64,000 nucleotides of DNA from Diospyros lotus (Eukaryota; Streptophyta; Magnoliopsida; Ericales; Ebenaceae), in the NCBI RefSeq assembly GCF_014633365.1, contig NC_068344.1:9811669-9875668 (forward strand), in the 5' to 3' direction. Positions 24,162-36,152 of this stretch are shown piece after piece. The notes under the pieces are model-generated. The model saw nothing but the letters and a program-made list of their open reading frames with translations. It searched no databases and was not told the DNA's origin. The position numbers were made by a program, and so were the translations under genes. Each line of letters starts with the position of its first letter. Positions within the stretch are counted from its first letter, which is position 1.

Positions 24162-25790
24162 TGTAACACCCCATTTTTCCCAAGCATGTCACTATGCTGG
24201 GGCTCAACATAAAAATATACATTCTCTTTACACAATGTATTTGTTAACACCTCAAGTACCTTACTTCAAAGAAAATCCCCCAACATATCATTACAAACGT
24301 GAAAGCAATAATCAAAATCTGATATGGTACGTATTCAAACTTAATCATAACATGGAAATCGTACCACAATATAACATCATATCCTCAAACAAAATACATG
24401 GAGAACCATCTCCAGGATGAATAATTGTGCCTCAGATATAATCAAAAGATACCTCAAAGATAACATTAAACCATAACAATATTACCTGATCAATTCTCAA
24501 ACATTATTCATAATACATGACATTCTTATATTTAACAAGACTGTTCATCATATGGAACATAATTTTCTCAACATGACTAAAACATATCTGAATCTACATG
24601 AAGAAGCAAAATACCGAATCAAATTGCCAAATCCACCAGACACATCACCTTGAGTCGTTACATCTCAATCACTTCCTTGCCTCTGCTGTAAGTCCTAACT
24701 GGAATGTTTGAATGTTCCATGGACATAGCTCAATTGGAAGATGAACCTTCTAATAAGGGTTTAAAAAACGTTACATGAATGAGATGCACAGACATGAACA
24801 AATAGATGCTCTAGTGTAACTTTCCTGGCAATCCAGCCTTGCACGGAACCCTAGGTAGTCATCTCAGCATGTACAAAAGGCAACAGGATACTCCTATACG
24901 TTGTTTCGACAACACCCTACGGCTACACTATTAGGGCGACATCCCATCCCATTCATAAATATCAATATGCCATCAATTTTATGCCAAGTGAATAATAATG
25001 ACTATCGATGCAATAATATATGTACAGATATATCAGGATGCATATAAATTACATATAACTTAACAACCTTTGTGAATAACATGCTCAACATAAGCAAAAC
25101 ATAATATGTATAAGCTTTCGAAAAAAATCACTCACCTTAACTTAGCCTCTCAGGCTTTCTCAGTATGCTTGCCCTAACCTCGAAACACGAGCCCAACTAA
25201 TTTCTTGGCTTTGGCATGCTCTTCTAGCCCCAAATTAATTCCTAGAATTTTCTAAAATCTTTTGAAAACTGTTTCCTAGTTTTCTCTATTTTTTCTCATT
25301 TTCTTATATTTCCTTTTTCCTTTTTCTTTTCTTTTTATTCCTTTTCTTTTTCTTTTCTCTTTCTTTTCTTCTTCCTCCTTCTTCCTCATGCCCGACCTGC
25401 GTGCGCCAGCCCGCCGGCCACCGCCACTTGGGCCTTCGCCGACCCCGTTGCCTTCCTTGCTAGCCTCCGTCACCTCGCCAGCACCACCAACCTTGTCGAA
25501 CCACCGCCGCACCACCACGGCTATTGTCAACGTCCACTGTCGTGTTGCCATGGCGGCTTCCCATTTGTTGTGGCCAATCCTGTTCGCTTCTTACCACCAT
25601 TTCGGTTGTCATCAGCCGCGAGCACGCCATCCAGCTCCATCGCTGTTCTGTCCAGCCTTTGTCACCGTTGTTGCTTGCTGCCATCTCTCGACCATTTTCT
25701 TAGCCATCGGTTCTCTCCATTTCCTCTTCCCATTTCCTCCAATTATTTCCACTATTTATAGAAAACCCACTGACTTAAGTGTCTTGGCCC
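24162..25790 (-). mobile_element. Gypsy LTR piece A1 (outer part of mosaic insertion)
   Basis: It starts tgtaacacccc, related to the LTR at 3854-5966. The left flank aaaac (24157-24161) is repeated at 29037-29041 if the LTR has lost its final base, so A1 and A2 (27829-29037) bound one insertion. Near 25386 begins a block of about 400 bp that is repeated in A2. Its end joins a GC-rich patch of another LTR. A minus-strand TATA box ctataaatag lies at about 25751-25760. The proline- and alanine-rich frame at 25388-25927 is not a gene. Confidence 0.65.
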
Positions 25791-27828
25791 TGCCTGCGCG
25801 TGCGGCCCTGCCCGGCGCACCCGGCCGCCCACACGGCCTTGCCCGCGCGCGCGGGGCTGCTGCTTGCTGCCCCTGCTGCTGCCTCTTCACTTCCTTTCTT
25901 TTCTTTTTTTTTTCCTTGGGCTTTTAAACCCATATTTTCTAGAAAAATAAATTAAATAAAATACTTCACTTTCATCAAAATTTTGTCTCTATTTTCCAAC
26001 AAAATCATTTTATTTTACATCTTGGTTGCTTCTCACAACACACCCAACAATGAGGCTTTCACCCAACCTAGGCTTCAACATGCCTTAAGCCAATGCCTCA
26101 TTTCAAAATAAAATCAAACCTTCAAAAGAAAATACACTCATAACTTTGGCTTTAAGAAGTCATTATCAATCGAATAAGTTTACATTTCTTAAATCAACAC
26201 CACAACCTAGGCTTCCATAAGCCATAAATTTACAACAAAAAGAAATATTCACCAAGAGCTTCCCACCACAAGCTTGCCACTTTCCCTTTTTTCCTTTGAT
26301 ATAAGAACAACCTACAAGGGGAGGATGAAACTTCATGAGCTCAAAAGCTCAGTAAGGGTGCATATGCAAAGTAAATACAAGCATAACAAGTCTATGTAAT
26401 GGCAAATGCATGCAAGCATGGTTAGGTTATTCCATCCTCACAACCCAACATGGTTTGAGGTATCAACCTACCACTTCTTTCCCACCCCCATGGCCATAGG
26501 TCTCATGTACAAGTAAAGCATGCAAAGAGATACATAAAAATTTATGCAATCTACTTACAATGCAATGCAAGGCCTCCACCACATGGGGCCATCCCTTACC
26601 TCATTCTTGAACCTTTAAATCTTTATTTCAAGAAAACTCCCAACATCATTTTCTCCCATCTTGATTTCTTCATCATCTTCTTTCTTTCTTCACTTTTCCC
26701 TCCATGGAAGACTTCTTTCTCTCTCTTTCTTTCTTTCCTTCCTCCTTCATTTCTTTCTCCAAATGGCCAAATGAAGAGAAGACTTCCTTACTTGCCATTT
26801 TATACTAGTTCCCCCCTATTTCAAGAATGCATCCTAGCCACTCACTAAAGGCACAATCCATGTGCTTAAGGGAAAACTAATCTCAACCATCCATTTTGAT
26901 AAACAAGACTTCTCTCTTGGAGAAAACACAAGAAGCACAATCCATGCCATTTGATCTTCTTAGATCTCCACCCTTGATCTTGTCTTGAAATCCCAAAAAT
27001 AGAATTTCTTTTCTATTTATTTAATTTGGTCCATTTTTCCCATCAAATGAGAGACCACTTTGAATGACATAATCACTTTCTTTCACATTTAAATAAATCC
27101 CACAATTTTCCAAAGCATCAATGGGACCATTTTCCCATTTTCTTTTTGCATTTATTTAAACCTCATATTTTCCAAGGCATTAATGGTGACCATTTACCAT
27201 TTTCTTTTGAATTTTTTTTAATCCATATAATCATGCCTCTCATTAAATGCTTGAAAGACCAATTAGCATTTCTTTTTGCATTTAATTAAATCCTTCTCCA
27301 ACTCATAAATCCACATATATATATATATGCTCCCACATTTCTAATATATAATTTCTCTCAAATTTCTAAGATTATGCCAAGTGTCACTCTAAGACACAAA
27401 CTTGGCTTCCAATTCTTTATCTTGGTCCTCCATGTGGCATTACCACATTAATTCACCATTTTAGGGAAAGCTTAATTATTTTCTCAAATAATAGGACATC
27501 CACCATTTTCCCAATATTGCATAATTAAATTCCTTTATGGAATTAAATTCTAAAATTTTCAAAATACCCTTTGTGAATTTATTAATCCCATATATCTCCA
27601 CATAAATACCAAATTGGAATTTTATTCACTTACACACCTAATTCCACATAGGAATTATTTTTAATTTATCAAAATACTCTTTTTTGGACTTCTCTATCCA
27701 AATTATCAAAATACCCCTCTCATAGGGCACCCTCAATCTCAAGGATTCATCATCTCCTCAAGGGTATTTTTGGAAGTTTTCCTACTTCCTTTCTTATTCT
27801 CTTAACACCGATAACATCGGGTGTTACA
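25791..27828 (-). mobile_element. Gypsy LTR piece B' (embedded part of mosaic insertion)
   Basis: It ends in window orientation with 'cttaacaccgataacatcgggtg' wording and ttaca, like the LTR at 18217-21887 (family match along most of its length, e.g. 'gacactctaagacac'-type and 'tttatggaattWaattc' blocks). About 500 bp of its other end is missing. It joins A1 within a very GC-rich stretch at about 25790-25870. Confidence 0.62.
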
Positions 27829-29037
27829 CTCACGATTGACTTACACACGCCAACCCGCTAGCCACAGTCGCTTAGGCCTCCGCCTGCCTTGCTGCCACTA
27901 GCCTTGCCGCACCACCACTATTGTTGTCGCCGCCCACTGTCGTGTTACCATGGTCACTGCTTACGGCCATGGCAACTGCCTATTTGTTGCAGCCAATCCC
28001 AACTATTTCTGGCCACTATTTTAGATGTTGCCGATTGCCAACACACCATCCAGCTCCATCACTACTCTGCCCAGCCTCTGTCGTCGTTACTGCTTGCTGC
28101 CGTCTCTCGACCATTTGCTTAGCCATCGATTTTCTCCATCTCCTCTTTCCATTTCCTCCAATTGTTTCCCCTATTTATAGAAAACCCACCGACTTAAGTG
28201 TCTTGGTCCTCACTCCTTGAAGCCCACTTACAGTAAAGCTTAACCATTAAGCTTCTTGCTACCCAACAATCATACGTATGCACACATGCACAGATATATG
28301 TATATATTATACATCAATCTTGTCTCCAATCTTTGATCTCAACTGCTCCAAATTTCTTATAGATTTTCCTCAAAAATCTTACTTCCAATAGCTTTTCAAC
28401 TTGCAACAAATCTTCCCCATTGAAGCTTCACAGAAGCTTGGCCACACACGCGCATAGATATATATATATATATACATAACATATTATATATTACACTATG
28501 CTATGAGGGAAATTACACATTAGAACCCAAATTTCATCCTTATTTCATTTGGATAATTCTTTAATTGCAATTACATCCTCAAACATCAAATTAATTTGCA
28601 TTACGATACTTGAAATGCAAAATTAATAACTCTAGGCCTTACTTGATAAGGATGATTTCATCCTTGCGCCCTTACAAGACCTTTGTTTCATCCCAAAACC
28701 ACTTTAGGGTTGATTCTTACATAAAATCGGAGTCCCCTCAGGGTTCCGTTGACTTCTCAGAGGTCCCTTATGATCATTCAATTTTTCAGACTGAATTGCA
28801 ACTATACCAAAAACTATCTCGGTTCTGATTTCTTTTAATACCATAAATCCTGTCTCGGGACGTTCATCAATCCCATATCCTTTTTCATAATTATCTAAGC
28901 TCCAGGGTATTCCCTACAGCTGATTCAGTCACTCAAAACTGAAAAAATTAATTTAAAGTCCCTAAACTTCATGAGAATTTCACTTATGGGCCAAGATAAG
29001 TTACACTTGAGTCTTTTGAAAATTTTTGAGTATTACA
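27829..29037 (-). mobile_element. Gypsy LTR piece A2 (outer part of mosaic insertion)
   Basis: It starts with a second copy of the block at 25386-25790 (both run from ctcaY to 'acttaagtgtcttgg'). It carries its own minus-strand TATA box at about 28169-28178, an AT dinucleotide tract at 28456-28475, and ends gagtattac(a). Confidence 0.62.
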
Positions 29038-29944
29038 AAACTAACTTTCATCAAATTTTAACCTTCTTGCACCTACTTGTTCTTTAATCTCACTTGCTGC
29101 TTGCTTCTCCCAACTCTCACTTTCACACATCCTAATTTATTCTCCAGATGCACATATTTATAGACATCTTGAGCTTTCTATCTCAAAATTTATTATAAAG
29201 ACTCCACGTGCTGACATCACTAACTCTGCAAAGCCATCTAATCAGATAATTCCTAACCTCTTCTATATTCAGTTCATCATGCATGTTATCTAATCAAATT
29301 AATCTTCTATGTTCTTGCAGATCCACGTGTGCTCCCAATTCACCACAAATTTTTACATAGAAATCCTAATTCCAATTCCATTACCAATGTGTTATTATAA
29401 TTACTTACATTCTCATTAATGTTTTGGCATAATTACCTATATTCTCAATCCTATCTGAATAAATGTCGTTGCTCTCACACCTTAATTAATGCTCCATCAG
29501 TTATCACATGGCCTCACGTGGCATGGCAGGAGCATCCCAATCAACTGACATGTGGTGCGTCAGGGAGCATCTCACAACCACCCCCATAGCACCCTAAACG
29601 ACATCGTTTTACCCCTATGAACCAGCAAAATCAGCCTTTGCGCCTGCCCAGACTCGAACTCACAACCTTTTGCTTGAGTCCCCACACGCACGTGCCTACG
29701 ACATCTTAAGTTACAAGCCTTCTCACTTTTATACATGCAACCATTAAATTTATACTAATCCAAATTCCTAGTTTCTGAAATTTCACTTAAACCCTAGAAA
29801 TTTCCAAAAACTCTCAATCGTCTCCCTATTCCAAAACACAAAAAGTTCAATTTCACCTATTAAATTCCTCAAATCCATAAATTTCCAATAAATCATAAAT
29901 AAATAATCTCAGTTAATTTTTTTCCAAAATACAGGGATGTTACA
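29038..29944 (-). mobile_element. Gypsy LTR inserted in gag, right part
   Basis: It continues the LTR at 23365-24161. In element orientation it starts tgtaacatccctg at 29944. A minus-strand TATA box (ctataaata, 29155-29163) is present. Near 29648-29670 the minus strand reads ggttgtgagttcgagtctgg, a tRNA B-box-like motif often seen in such LTRs. Confidence 0.7.
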
Positions 29945-30392
29945 TTGCGTACCACATCCTTGCATGCCCTTCTAAGGGTGGGCGAGAAAGCCTAGCACCA
30001 CATAGCGTTGGTGGAAGCTTAAATGAGAATATGGGAGAAAAAGAGCTCCACATGATTGATCATGTCAACAGTGTTATTATAGAGCTTAATGGTTGGGATA
30101 CGAAAGCTTTTTAGGGGAACCACAATCATAGTTGCACGATTAGGGGTTGATTTGGTCCCCAAACTCAAGGCTCTCATTTTCTCCTCATCACATCTGCAAT
30201 TTCTTTCTCCATTAGTCATAGTCATTTTTCCTAAGGGCTCTTTCCTTCTAAGGTAATGAGCAAACATAATCATCTTTCTGTTTTGAGTATTATCACTTTT
30301 AGTCATTATAATGAGAGTAAGCTTCTCTTTTATTCCATTAGGATAGGCAATCTTCTTGTCGAGATTTTTTTGGCTAGAGGTGGTGCCCACCT
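29945..30392 (-). pseudogene. Gag (N-terminal part) of Tat-lineage gypsy element
   Basis: Minus-strand frame of 123 codons. The recognisable part is its end, IPTIKLYNNTVDMINHVELFF, then after a stop AFSPTLRRACKDVVR, reaching the LTR junction at 29945. This is the segment just before Retrotrans_gag (PF03732) in Tat gag proteins. The next residues, SISIFKQL, follow on the other side of the LTR at 23364. The N-terminal basic stretch is not informative. Confidence 0.7.
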
Positions 30393-30493
30393 TGCTAGTG
30401 GATATAAGTCGTCAATAGTTTGGTGAGATGTTGAACTTGGCTCTCCAACTAGGTAAGTTGGTTTGGTGAAGAGGCATATTTTTTGAGTCGTTC

Positions 30494-30944
30494 TGTAGGT
30501 ACCTTAGATGAATCCCACATCGGCCATGCAAAGGGAGGGGGAAACTGGGCATATAAATGAGGAGAATGTTCTACATAGTAATGCACGTTTTGGGATTGAA
30601 TCTCAAAACGACAAAATCAAGGATTGGTTGAGAGCTGAACCGAACAATACGTTGCTATGTGGACATCGGCCGTTACAAAATGGTATCAGAGCTGACCGCT
30701 GAGCTTTTGAGAGCGGTGGTGGGGCAAACCTCAGCAAAGACGATGGGTCTCTAAAGGGGGTACGTGTAGGCACCTTAGACGAATCCCACATCGACCATGC
30801 AAATGGGAAAACTGGGCATATAAGTGTGAATAGTGTTTTACATAGTGACACGCATTTTAAGACTAAATCCTAGAGCGGTAAAATCAGGAATTGGTTACAA
30901 GCTGAATCGGACAATACATTGCTATGTGGACCCCAAACGTTACA
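30494..30944 (+). mobile_element. Complete TRIM retrotransposon
   Basis: Two direct terminal repeats of 184 bp (30494-30677) and 180 bp (30765-30944). Both start tgtaggYaccttagaYgaat and end gttaca. Directly after the first is a perfect tRNA-Met primer site tggtatcagagc (30681-30692), and before the second a purine tract aaaggggg (30753-30760). The interior is only 87 bp. Flanks cgttc (30489-30493) and cattc (30945-30949) form a 5-bp target duplication with one change. There is no coding capacity, so it must have been moved by proteins of another element. It carries 'cccacatcgg', but no 5S-rRNA-like segment as in Cassandra. Confidence 0.9.
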
Positions 30945-31500
30945 CATTCTGACTTTGGTTTGGATCACATTGTTGCTCCTAGTTCGAATGGTTTCCACCT
31001 TGCTAGCTATAAGTAGGGTCGCGTCTTAAGGCCATGGTAGCGAGCTACTTGAATAGTATGAAGGCTTTGTAATATCAAGTAGAGTAAAGAAACAGTTAGG
31101 GCCACATTAGGTGCTAAACAATGATAGTATGGGACTAATCACCAAAATTTGCCTTGATAAGAGTACTTGTAAAAAGAAATGAGGTTGGTTCTCCAAATTT
31201 AGCCTCTAATGCTTAAGTTAATAAGGAATATTAGTGAAATGATATGTAAAACATAAGATGAGTAGGTTGAACGAGGCAAGATGGTTGGCATTATCTTAGA
31301 GATTCTTAGGCTTAGTAGGTACGAGGCGATGTAGATTTTCTTGGGTTAAATCAACATAATAGCGAATCTCCCAATCCATTTTGAATCCTCTAGGATTGAG
31401 ATCTGGAAATTAAATATGTTGATTTATCTTTTAGGTTAAAGTTGGGTAGGAAGACATGCAAAGGCTTACAATTTATAGTTTATAGGGGTGGTTTACTAGT
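30945..31500. other. Probable leader/LTR remnant of the Tat-lineage gypsy element
   Basis: Sequence upstream (minus strand) of gag. No frame, no clear LTR edge. Called by position only. Confidence 0.3.
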
Positions 31501-31686
31501 TTCACCCATTTGGGTGATCTCTTATTAGGTGGGCCATGAGAAGAAATTATTAAATTTTAATTAAAAATTTTAAGAAATTAAAAGATAAATAACTAAGAAA
31601 AATACTTAATGATCTAAAGAAAGAAGCCAATATGGTTTTTTCCATTACTGGGTTTGTAGTTGCGATCGCTGACAATCGTTATTTAA

Positions 31687-31909
31687 AGTGTGTTTGATTG
31701 TACATATTTACGATAGAAAATATATAATTATTACAATATTTTCTATAGAAGCAATCAAACATTCTTAAATTTTCTATGGAAAAATGTGTATGATACAAAC
31801 ATTTAAAATTTCATTCCATGGAATTCATTTTTTAAGGGGATGTGGTTTTTGTTTTCTAGACAAATATTACCTAAAATTAAATTCTAAATAATGCAATCAA
31901 AGACACCCT
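31687..31909. mobile_element. Tourist-like MITE, copy 1
   Basis: A 223-bp element with inverted ends agtgtgtttgattg and caatcaaagacaccct, flanked by taa (31684-31686 and 31910-31912), as in PIF/Harbinger MITEs. A second copy in opposite orientation lies at about 35932-36152. Confidence 0.72.
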
Positions 31910-32149
31910 TAAGGTTTTATATTTTCTATTTTATATATCTATTACATTATAATTTTTAATAAAATTTTGAATGTGAGATTAATTATAACAAAATAAAAAT
32001 ATTTAACATTTACTATAAAACAAATTAAGTCATAAAAATTAATTTATTGAAAACAAAATCATAAAAGAAATATTATTTATTCTTAAAAATTTTGCATAAA
32101 CTTTTTACGTATATATCATTATTATTTATTTGTTGTTATTATTTATTTA

Positions 32150-32948
32150 TTTTTTCTTTCCCTCTGTAAATTCTTTAACCAAAACATGGCTCAAGAAATA
32201 GTTGGGCTCTGATTCAGTGCTGGAATGACTGGATACCCTTTTCCATAACCAAGTATCCAACCCTACTGCCAGGGGTATAACAGGCAACTGGACCAATATA
32301 AAACCAAAATATCCTATCCAAGCTAGGCTGCTAGGGTTCCAAAATGGCAAAGATTTTCAAAGTTCATTGCCGGCAGTCCTATTTTTCCAAATTTCCCAAA
32401 TATCCGATCCAAGCTAGGGTTCCAAAATGGCAACCACATTGGGGATGAGGCTCGTCGGGGAGCTGGGAATTTGTGGAGGCTGTTGCCCCTCTCCAAAGAT
32501 GCTGATCTCTGCCTTCGCAGATCGATCGGTCGCGTGAGAGCCGATGATTCATTTCCTAAACTCAACAGCCCCACTCGGTAAGAATCTCACGAACTGTATC
32601 GTTTGAATGCGGCTTCTGTTGCTAAGATCTGGTTTCCGAATCAGAAAATAGACAGATCGGCCGTTGCTTTCCATTCCATTTCATTCCTGGAATCCTAGTC
32701 CCGAATGGCATTAAGGCTTTGTTTGGGAGAGATTTAGCAACGGAAAGGAACAGGAAAGAGTGTTATGGAAGGTAATCTCAATTCCATCTCCCACTCCCGT
32801 ATGCTCTGTAAATATTGAGTCCCAGAAAACGAATAGATTGAGGCTTCGCTGTTCGCGCAGAGAGGCGGGGTGTTCTGAGGGTGGTTGCCCCTCTCTGTAC
32901 GGAAATCGATGCCGATGATTTCAGATCCATCACTAAAATCAACAGCCC

Positions 32949-32985
<37 letters not shown>

Positions 32986-33034
32986 GCACGTTGCCTTGTC
33001 TTTTTGGGCGGTTCTCCGTCGTTCGTGTTCTTGG
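32150..33034. other. GC-richer gene-like sequence of unknown identity
   Basis: This block stands out from AT-rich surroundings. It holds two partly similar segments (about 32470-32575 and 32880-32950) that both read gttgcccctctc ... ctMaaMtcaacagccc, and a local duplication of 'atccaagctaggg ... gttccaaaatggcaa' (32311 and 32405). A donor-like site cactcg/gtaaga follows the first segment. All frames are short, and I cannot assign a product. Confidence 0.35.
32951..32981. repeat. (TG)n microsatellite
   Basis: About fifteen TG units. Confidence 0.95.
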
Positions 33035-33165
33035 TTTTGGCAGAGTGCCCAAGAACAGGAATCGAACTCACGACCTTCTGTTACGAATTTTAACTTTATT
33101 ATGACTCAATCACTTAAACTTGAGCTGTGGCTGAGGACACAAATACTATTTCCTGGCTAACAAAC
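33035..33165 (-). mobile_element. Candidate tRNA-derived SINE
   Basis: On the minus strand gctcaagtttaagtgattg (A-box-like) is followed about 40 bases later by ggtcgtgagttcgattcc (good B box), the internal polymerase III promoter layout of plant SINEs. No poly(A/T) tail or target duplication could be confirmed. Confidence 0.4.
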
Positions 33166-33546
33166 AAACACTACCTTTTAAGGGGGGCTGTGATGATAAG
33201 TTTTCTAAGTCCAGATCGGTGCTGGCTGGAGGAGATGCGACCCTTTTTTTGGCGGGGCGACCCGGATGGCCAGCGGCCCGATAAATTTTCGGGTTAGAGA
33301 AAGAGAGACAAACTGCTAGGCAACCGGAGTCTGCAGCCATGGTGGAGTCACCCCTCTCCTCAGTCTGCTACTGTGATCGGTCTAGATCTGAGCCTCAAAC
33401 CCTTATATTTTATAATATATGTGTATGATAGACGTATATACATACACATATATATTGCTGGGTGCAATTTAATTTAATTTAATTGACTTATTTGTTTCTA
33501 AGTTGATGTGATTATAATGGAAAGCCTATGTGGTAAGTTATTATTT

Positions 33547-34695
33547 AAAATTATGTGCGTGCATAATAAATTGTTAAAAGAAATGGTACTATAAAAGCAT
33601 GAAATATAGCTCTACGATTGTAATTATATCATAAATTTCTACGTTTCAACTGAAAGCATACCATTCAAAATTTTTCAGAACAAATTTATAAATATAATAT
33701 TTAAAATTGTTGATATATATGCACTAACATAGAAACAATCGTTTTCATGCTATATATATATATATATGTATAAATAAATGTCATATGAGTTCATCTTGCT
33801 CTCGCTCTTGCTTTCTCCCTCTCTTTGTCGGTGGTCACTAGCAGCGTTCGAGGCATTGATCGAGGTTGGGGGGCCATCGATAGCAGCGACTAGGTGTGGG
33901 CGGGCAGATCTGGGCGATGGCGTTGATTGGGGTCGGGAGGCGACGATGGCGTCTTCCTCCTCCGCGGTCGTCTTCTTCCTCTATCTACCCTTCTCTCTCT
34001 CTCTTTCTTTCTTTGTCGGTCTCTCTTGCTCTCGCATCTCTCTGTGTGTATCTCTCGCTCTCGCTTTCTCTTTGTCTATATCTCTCGCTCTCTTTCTCTG
34101 TATCTCTCGCTCTCTCTGTATCTCTCGCTCTCGCTATCTTTCTGTCTCGTTTCAGGCGGCTATCAGTCGTCGCCAGCCATCGGCCCTCTTCCTCTCTTGC
34201 AGATTGAGACAAGTGGCACTCTTTCATTGGCTTGATCGATGTGGGGCCCACATCAGACAGCATGTGCAACTCACGCAACAATGCTTGCTGCACTCAAGTA
34301 CGTAACTATTACAAAATTAGTAGTTAAGGTACATAATAGGTTTAAAATTAGAAGTTGAGGGGACTAATAGGTCCTTGTTTAACTTGTTAAGGTGACAAAA
34401 TAGTTAAATGGTGAAAGATGAGCGGCTGGATATCCTTTAGCCTTTAAAATTATGTGCATGCGTAATAAATTGTTAAAAGAAATGGTACTATAATAATATG
34501 AAATATAGCTCTACGATTGTAATTATATCATAAATTTCTACGTTTCAACATGAAAGCATACCATTCAAAATTTTTCAGGAACAAATTTACAAATGTAATA
34601 TTTAAAATTGTTGATATATATGAACTAACATAGAAACAATCGTTTTCATGCTATATATGTATGTATAGATAAATGTCATATGAGATCATCTTGAA
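33547..34695. repeat. Direct repeat of about 250 bp at 899-bp offset
   Basis: 33547-33795 and 34446-34695 are about 95 percent alike, sharing 'aattatgtgcRtgc', 'agctctacgattgtaatt' and 'acaatcgttttcatgc'. Between them lies a 650-bp C/T-rich, GC-richer block (33796-34445). The repeats lack tg...ca ends and no primer site is present, so LTRs are unlikely. A segmental tandem duplication fits better. Confidence 0.82.
33990..34150. repeat. Pyrimidine-rich simple sequence (TCTCTCGC-type)
   Basis: Degenerate tctctcgctctcg repeats. All long overlapping frames here (Ser/Leu-rich on plus, Arg/Glu-rich on minus) come from this. Confidence 0.85.
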
Positions 34696-34926
34696 TGAAT
34701 TTAAAAGCGTCTAAGTTCTAGAATGAAATTGATAAATTTAATTTTGTTTGGGTTCTTAGCAATTGTTGACAATTGTTAGTTTGTGTTTTTTAATTATTTT
34801 TATTATATATTTATTACATCATAATTTATAAAATGACACCTCAAAAGAGGTTTATATTATTTTTTATATATCAAGGAGGTTTATGTCATTTTTTATAAAA
34901 GTTTATTTTGAGTTTTAACTTGCAAC

Positions 34927-35417
34927 GGGTAATATAACTTGATTTATTTTTAATTTTTGATAATTTTTTAATTTTATCTTGTTTTAAGAATTATTTTAAT
35001 TTAATTTTTATACTTTAAAATTAATGTTAATTTTATCATAAATTGATCTAACCTGTGGTCTAGTTAATGTGACGATTGAGGTGGCATGTTGATTTATTTA
35101 ATAATTAACACATTAGCAATTAAATTAAGGGATAATAACTTGATTTATCTTTAATTTATGGTATTTTTTAATTTTTTTTTCATTTTAATAATTATTTCAA
35201 TTTGGGTCTTGTTTTATTTTATGATTTGCAAAGCAAACTGACCTTGTTTTGTTGATGTATTAATTATTAGATAAATTAGCGAGGCTAACACATCAGATCA
35301 ATTTATGACAAAATTGGTATCAATCTTAAAGTATTAGGAGTAAATTGAAATAATTTTTAAAATCGAATAAAACTTAAAAATGACTCAAAATTGAAGATAA
35401 ATTAGGTTATTAACCCC
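34927..35417. mobile_element. Foldback/MITE-like element with long inverted arms
   Basis: The left arm (34927 to about 35080) starts gggtaatataacttgattta. The right arm (about 35270-35417) read in reverse starts ggggttaataacctaattta. Both arms then share 'aattttgtcataaattgatct'-type sequence across about 150 bp. The centre holds a further 'gataataacttgattta' copy at 35130. No target duplication was resolved. Confidence 0.7.
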
Positions 35418-35931
35418 ATGAAAGAAAGATTTAAAGGGCAAGTCTAAAATTAATTAGTTTATTTTATTTGAGTTTCTAAGGCAAATGACAACTCTTAATT
35501 TTATCAAGTCCAAGATTTATAAAATATTACTTTATTCAAACTTATTTAATCAAACATAGGTTTAACTCATTTAGAATAACTAAGTTCTAAGTTTAAATAT
35601 TTCTTTTTTCATTGCACTAAAGTTGTTTGGTTACAACTCCATATTTAGACGAGAGTAAGACATAGGTATAAGCAATAGTGAATGAAAGAAATATTACTAA
35701 GATGTTCACAATTATCACCCATACATTGAGAAAATATACAAGACAAGTAAATTTGACTATTCAAAGTTCTTTCTAATGTACATTTATTTATTTATACTCA
35801 TCTCATGTACAATTTATTGATATATAATTTAAAAAATAACCTCTTAAAAAATTGTTAATTTGGATGTAAAGATACACTAAATTGCCTAGAAATCAAACAC
35901 ACCTTAAATTCTAAGTAATGCAATTAAAAAA

Positions 35932-36152
35932 ATGTGTTTGATTACATTACTTAGAATTTAATTCTAGGTAATATTGTCTAGAAAATAAAAATCACTCCAC
36001 CCCCTTAAAAAATGAATTTCATGAAAATAAACTTTAAATGTTTGTATCATGCATATTTTTCCATAAAAAAGTTAAGAGTGTTTGATTGTTTTCCATAAAA
36101 AAGTGTAATAATTACATATTTTTCATGGTAAATTTGTGCAACCAAATACACT
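35932..36152. mobile_element. Tourist-like MITE, copy 2 (inverted relative to copy 1)
   Basis: It starts atgtgtttgattac and ends accaaatacact. Internal blocks 'tagaatttaattYtaggtaat' and 'tgtttgtatcatRcata' match the reverse complement of 31687-31909. Just before it, at about 35890-35905, aatcaaacacacct looks like the end of another copy. Confidence 0.68.

Noticed and set aside
25388..25927. 179-codon Pro/Ala-rich frame
   Set aside because: Spans the junction of two LTR families in GC-rich sequence; the matching part at 27829-28210 has a different frame structure.
29636..29690. tRNA gene or SINE
   Set aside because: Only a B-box-like motif inside an LTR; no cloverleaf and no A box at the right distance. 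Such motifs are common in these LTRs.
30494..30944. Cassandra (5S-rRNA-carrying TRIM)
   Set aside because: The terminal repeats contain no 5S internal promoter or 5S-like segment.
33778..34305. Up to 175-codon overlapping frames in all three plus frames and one minus frame
   Set aside because: Produced by tctctcgctctcg repeats; no conserved domain.
33547..34695. LTR pair of a small retroelement
   Set aside because: No tg...ca ends, primer site, purine tract or target duplication.
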